Positions 33,643 through 34,490 of a DNA stretch of 34,490 nt are shown piece after piece. The notes beneath the pieces were generated by a model. It was not told the origin of the DNA and did no database searches. It saw only the letters and a program-made list of their open reading frames with translations. How positions within the stretch are numbered: the first letter of the stretch is position 1; each line of letters starts with the position of its first letter. The translations under genes were made by a program, and so were the position numbers. Origin of the DNA: CAYTAP01 sp964435775 (GTDB lineage: Bacteria > Planctomycetota > Phycisphaerae > Tepidisphaerales > Tepidisphaeraceae); NCBI GenBank assembly GCA_964435775.1, contig CAYTAP010000028.1, positions 1 to 34,490 on the forward strand, given 5' to 3'.

Positions 33643-34041
33643 TCACCGCCCGTCACTGCTCAGGGCTCGCAGCCGAATAGCCACATGGTTTCCGTGGCGC
33701 TTGGCCACGAGGATAAAGGGCGGCGTCACATCAATGTCCACATCCAACAGCGCCTCAATCGTCCCCAAGGTGAATTGGGGTCGATATGGCCGGGCCGCAG
33801 GAAGACCAATCCGACCAATGGTTCATTTTGAAGAATCGCCAACGTCCCAAAGTCGGCATCGTGCGTGACAACAACGCGTCCCTGCGACATTGACCATCGG
33901 AGTAATTCAACGTCGCCCGCGCCCGCCCGGCCGGCCGCTTTCAACCACGTCCAGAACGTCAAAGCCCAGGTGGCGCAGTCCTGCGACCACATCGGGATCG
34001 ACGTTCTCATCCGTCAAAAGAGGGAACCGGCGCAAGTTCAT
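33643..34041 (-). pseudogene. DUF5615 PIN-like toxin gene, doubly frameshifted
   Basis: The gene is readable only in pieces. From ATG 34041 one frame gives MNLRRFPLLTDENVDPDVVA, then GLRHLGFDVLDVVE, and stops soon after. A shifted frame (within 33726-34010) carries GDVELLRWSMSQGRVVVTHD, then ADFGTLAI and the RPGHID segment. The original frame then resumes with FTLGTIEALLDVDIDVTPPF and ILVAKRHGNHVAIRLRAL, ending at 33643. Joined, this is a typical DUF5615 PIN-like protein (DEN near the N-terminus, THDxDF in the core). The two shifts compensate each other, and the first lies in a GGCCGGCCGGGCGGGCG-type run. Real decay and assembly indels are equally possible. It is paired with a DUF433 gene 14 bases upstream. 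Confidence 0.72.
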
Positions 34042-34055
34042 GCACCCACCTCAGG

Positions 34056-34286
34056 TCAAGCGCCCACCTCGCCGACCGCCAGGACTTCGTTTCGAACCGC
34101 CGAAGCGGCGTAGGCCAGCGCTTGTTCCACATCCGCGGCGCTGAGGTGCGGGTGCTTGTGAAGAATGTCATCCCGGGTCGCCCCGGAAGCCATCCACTCA
34201 AGGATGAGTTCCACACTGATCCGCGTTCCGCGAATGATCGGCTTGCCGCCGAGGATGGCCGGGTTGGAAATGATTCGATCCAGCAT
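34056..34286 (-). CDS. DUF433 family antitoxin-like protein
   Basis: A 76-residue protein starting MLDRIISNPAILGGKPIIRG, a typical DUF433 beginning. It continues TRISVELILEWMASGATRDD, then ILHKHPHLSAADVEQALAYA. The winged-helix-like fold and pairing with DUF5615 are a known arrangement suspected to be a toxin-antitoxin system, with DUF433 as antitoxin. The start ATG 34286 is supported by GGAG seven bases upstream. A TTG two codons earlier is possible. The partner gene is broken, so the pair is probably inactive unless the frameshifts are sequencing errors. Confidence 0.88.
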   Translation of the reverse strand: MLDRIISNPAILGGKPIIRGTRISVELILEWMASGATRDDILHKHPHLSAADVEQALAYAASAVRNEVLAVGEVGA

Positions 34287-34332
34287 GAGCAAACTCCATG
34301 ATCGGGGTGTGCCGCCAACTCCTCTTCGTGAG

Positions 34333-34360
34333 ATTTTAGCACGACCACGGACGTTTTACA
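34333..34360 (-). promoter_or_regulatory. Weak candidate promoter for the DUF433 pair
   Basis: On the minus strand, TGTAAA (34360-34355) and TAAAAT (34338-34333) are separated by 16 bases and end about 46 bases upstream of ATG 34286. The -10 box is good and the -35 box is poor. Confidence 0.3.
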
Positions 34361-34407
34361 CCTGACAGGTCCATTTGGCCAGGGTGTTTCAATTCTCTTT
34401 GGTAGGG

Positions 34408-34452
34408 GCGGCTTCAGCCGCCGTCTTCCTCAAAAACGGCGGCTGAAGCCGC
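34408..34452. repeat. Perfect 17-base inverted repeat (hairpin)
   Basis: GCGGCTTCAGCCGCCGT at 34408-34424 and its exact reverse complement at 34436-34452 flank an 11-base loop (CTTCCTCAAAA). The arms also contain a self-complementary GGCTGAAGCC/GGCTTCAGCC core. It lies in a 200-base gap with no gene. Similar GGCGGCTGAAGCCGCC sequences are common dispersed repeats. It could alternatively end a transcript arriving from the right edge. Seen directly; function not known. Confidence 0.8.
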
Positions 34453-34490
34453 ACTGCTGTGAACATCTTTCTATTCGATAAGTCGTTATA

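Overview
The window reads as a chromosomal segment of a GC-rich bacterium, most likely a planctomycete (possibly Phycisphaerae-like). The evidence is a DUF1800/DUF1501 exported pair, a subtilase with an N-terminal LEALEDRRLLSA-type motif, a PEP-CTERM protein, a bacterial topoisomerase VI subunit B, and coproheme decarboxylase (HemQ). No rRNA, tRNA, CRISPR array, transposase or phage gene was seen. Coding density is high, and no gap between genes exceeds 300 bases. Many long antisense frames are by-products of strong GC3 bias.

Layout. 1-1845(-): topoisomerase VI B, cut by the left edge. 2108-3910(-): oligoendopeptidase F. 3973-4893(-): polytopic membrane protein. 5067-7577(+): PriA, carrying a repeat-derived in-frame insertion. 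7592-10018(-): HemQ, a SAM methyltransferase and a PhnP-like metallo-hydrolase. 10251-10964(+): PEP-CTERM protein. 11018-17404(-): an expanded PrkA / DUF444 (YeaH) / SpoVR operon. 17645-20456(-): DUF1800 then DUF1501. 20651-21649(-): HemB. 21831-23684(+): a lysine/alanine-rich hypothetical protein and an M29 aminopeptidase. 23749-27564(+): a large secreted subtilase with PPC and FG-GAP-like repeats. 27581-31558(-): STAS protein, GspE/PilB-type ATPase and a hybrid histidine kinase. 31874-33547(+): beta-propeller lipoprotein. 33643-34286(-): DUF433 antitoxin-like gene with a frameshifted DUF5615 partner.

The most unusual part is the stress-kinase operon. In other bacteria PrkA (YeaG), the VWA protein YeaH/DUF444 and SpoVR (YcgB) occur together. 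Here six extra small reading frames sit between them. Two (a 75-residue membrane protein and an 83-residue protein) lie between prkA and DUF444. Four lie between DUF444 and spoVR and form two tandem copies of a two-gene module (A'B' then AB). The A and B frames overlap within each copy, and the A' copy is interrupted by an in-frame TGA. The module's function is unknown to me. Its position suggests an accessory role in this signalling system or a passenger two-gene cassette.

Other points of interest are the repeat-like 107-base palindrome-bounded segment translated inside PriA, the bacterial topoisomerase VI, the doubly frameshifted toxin-like gene, and the short GspE-type ATPase next to a STAS-domain protein.
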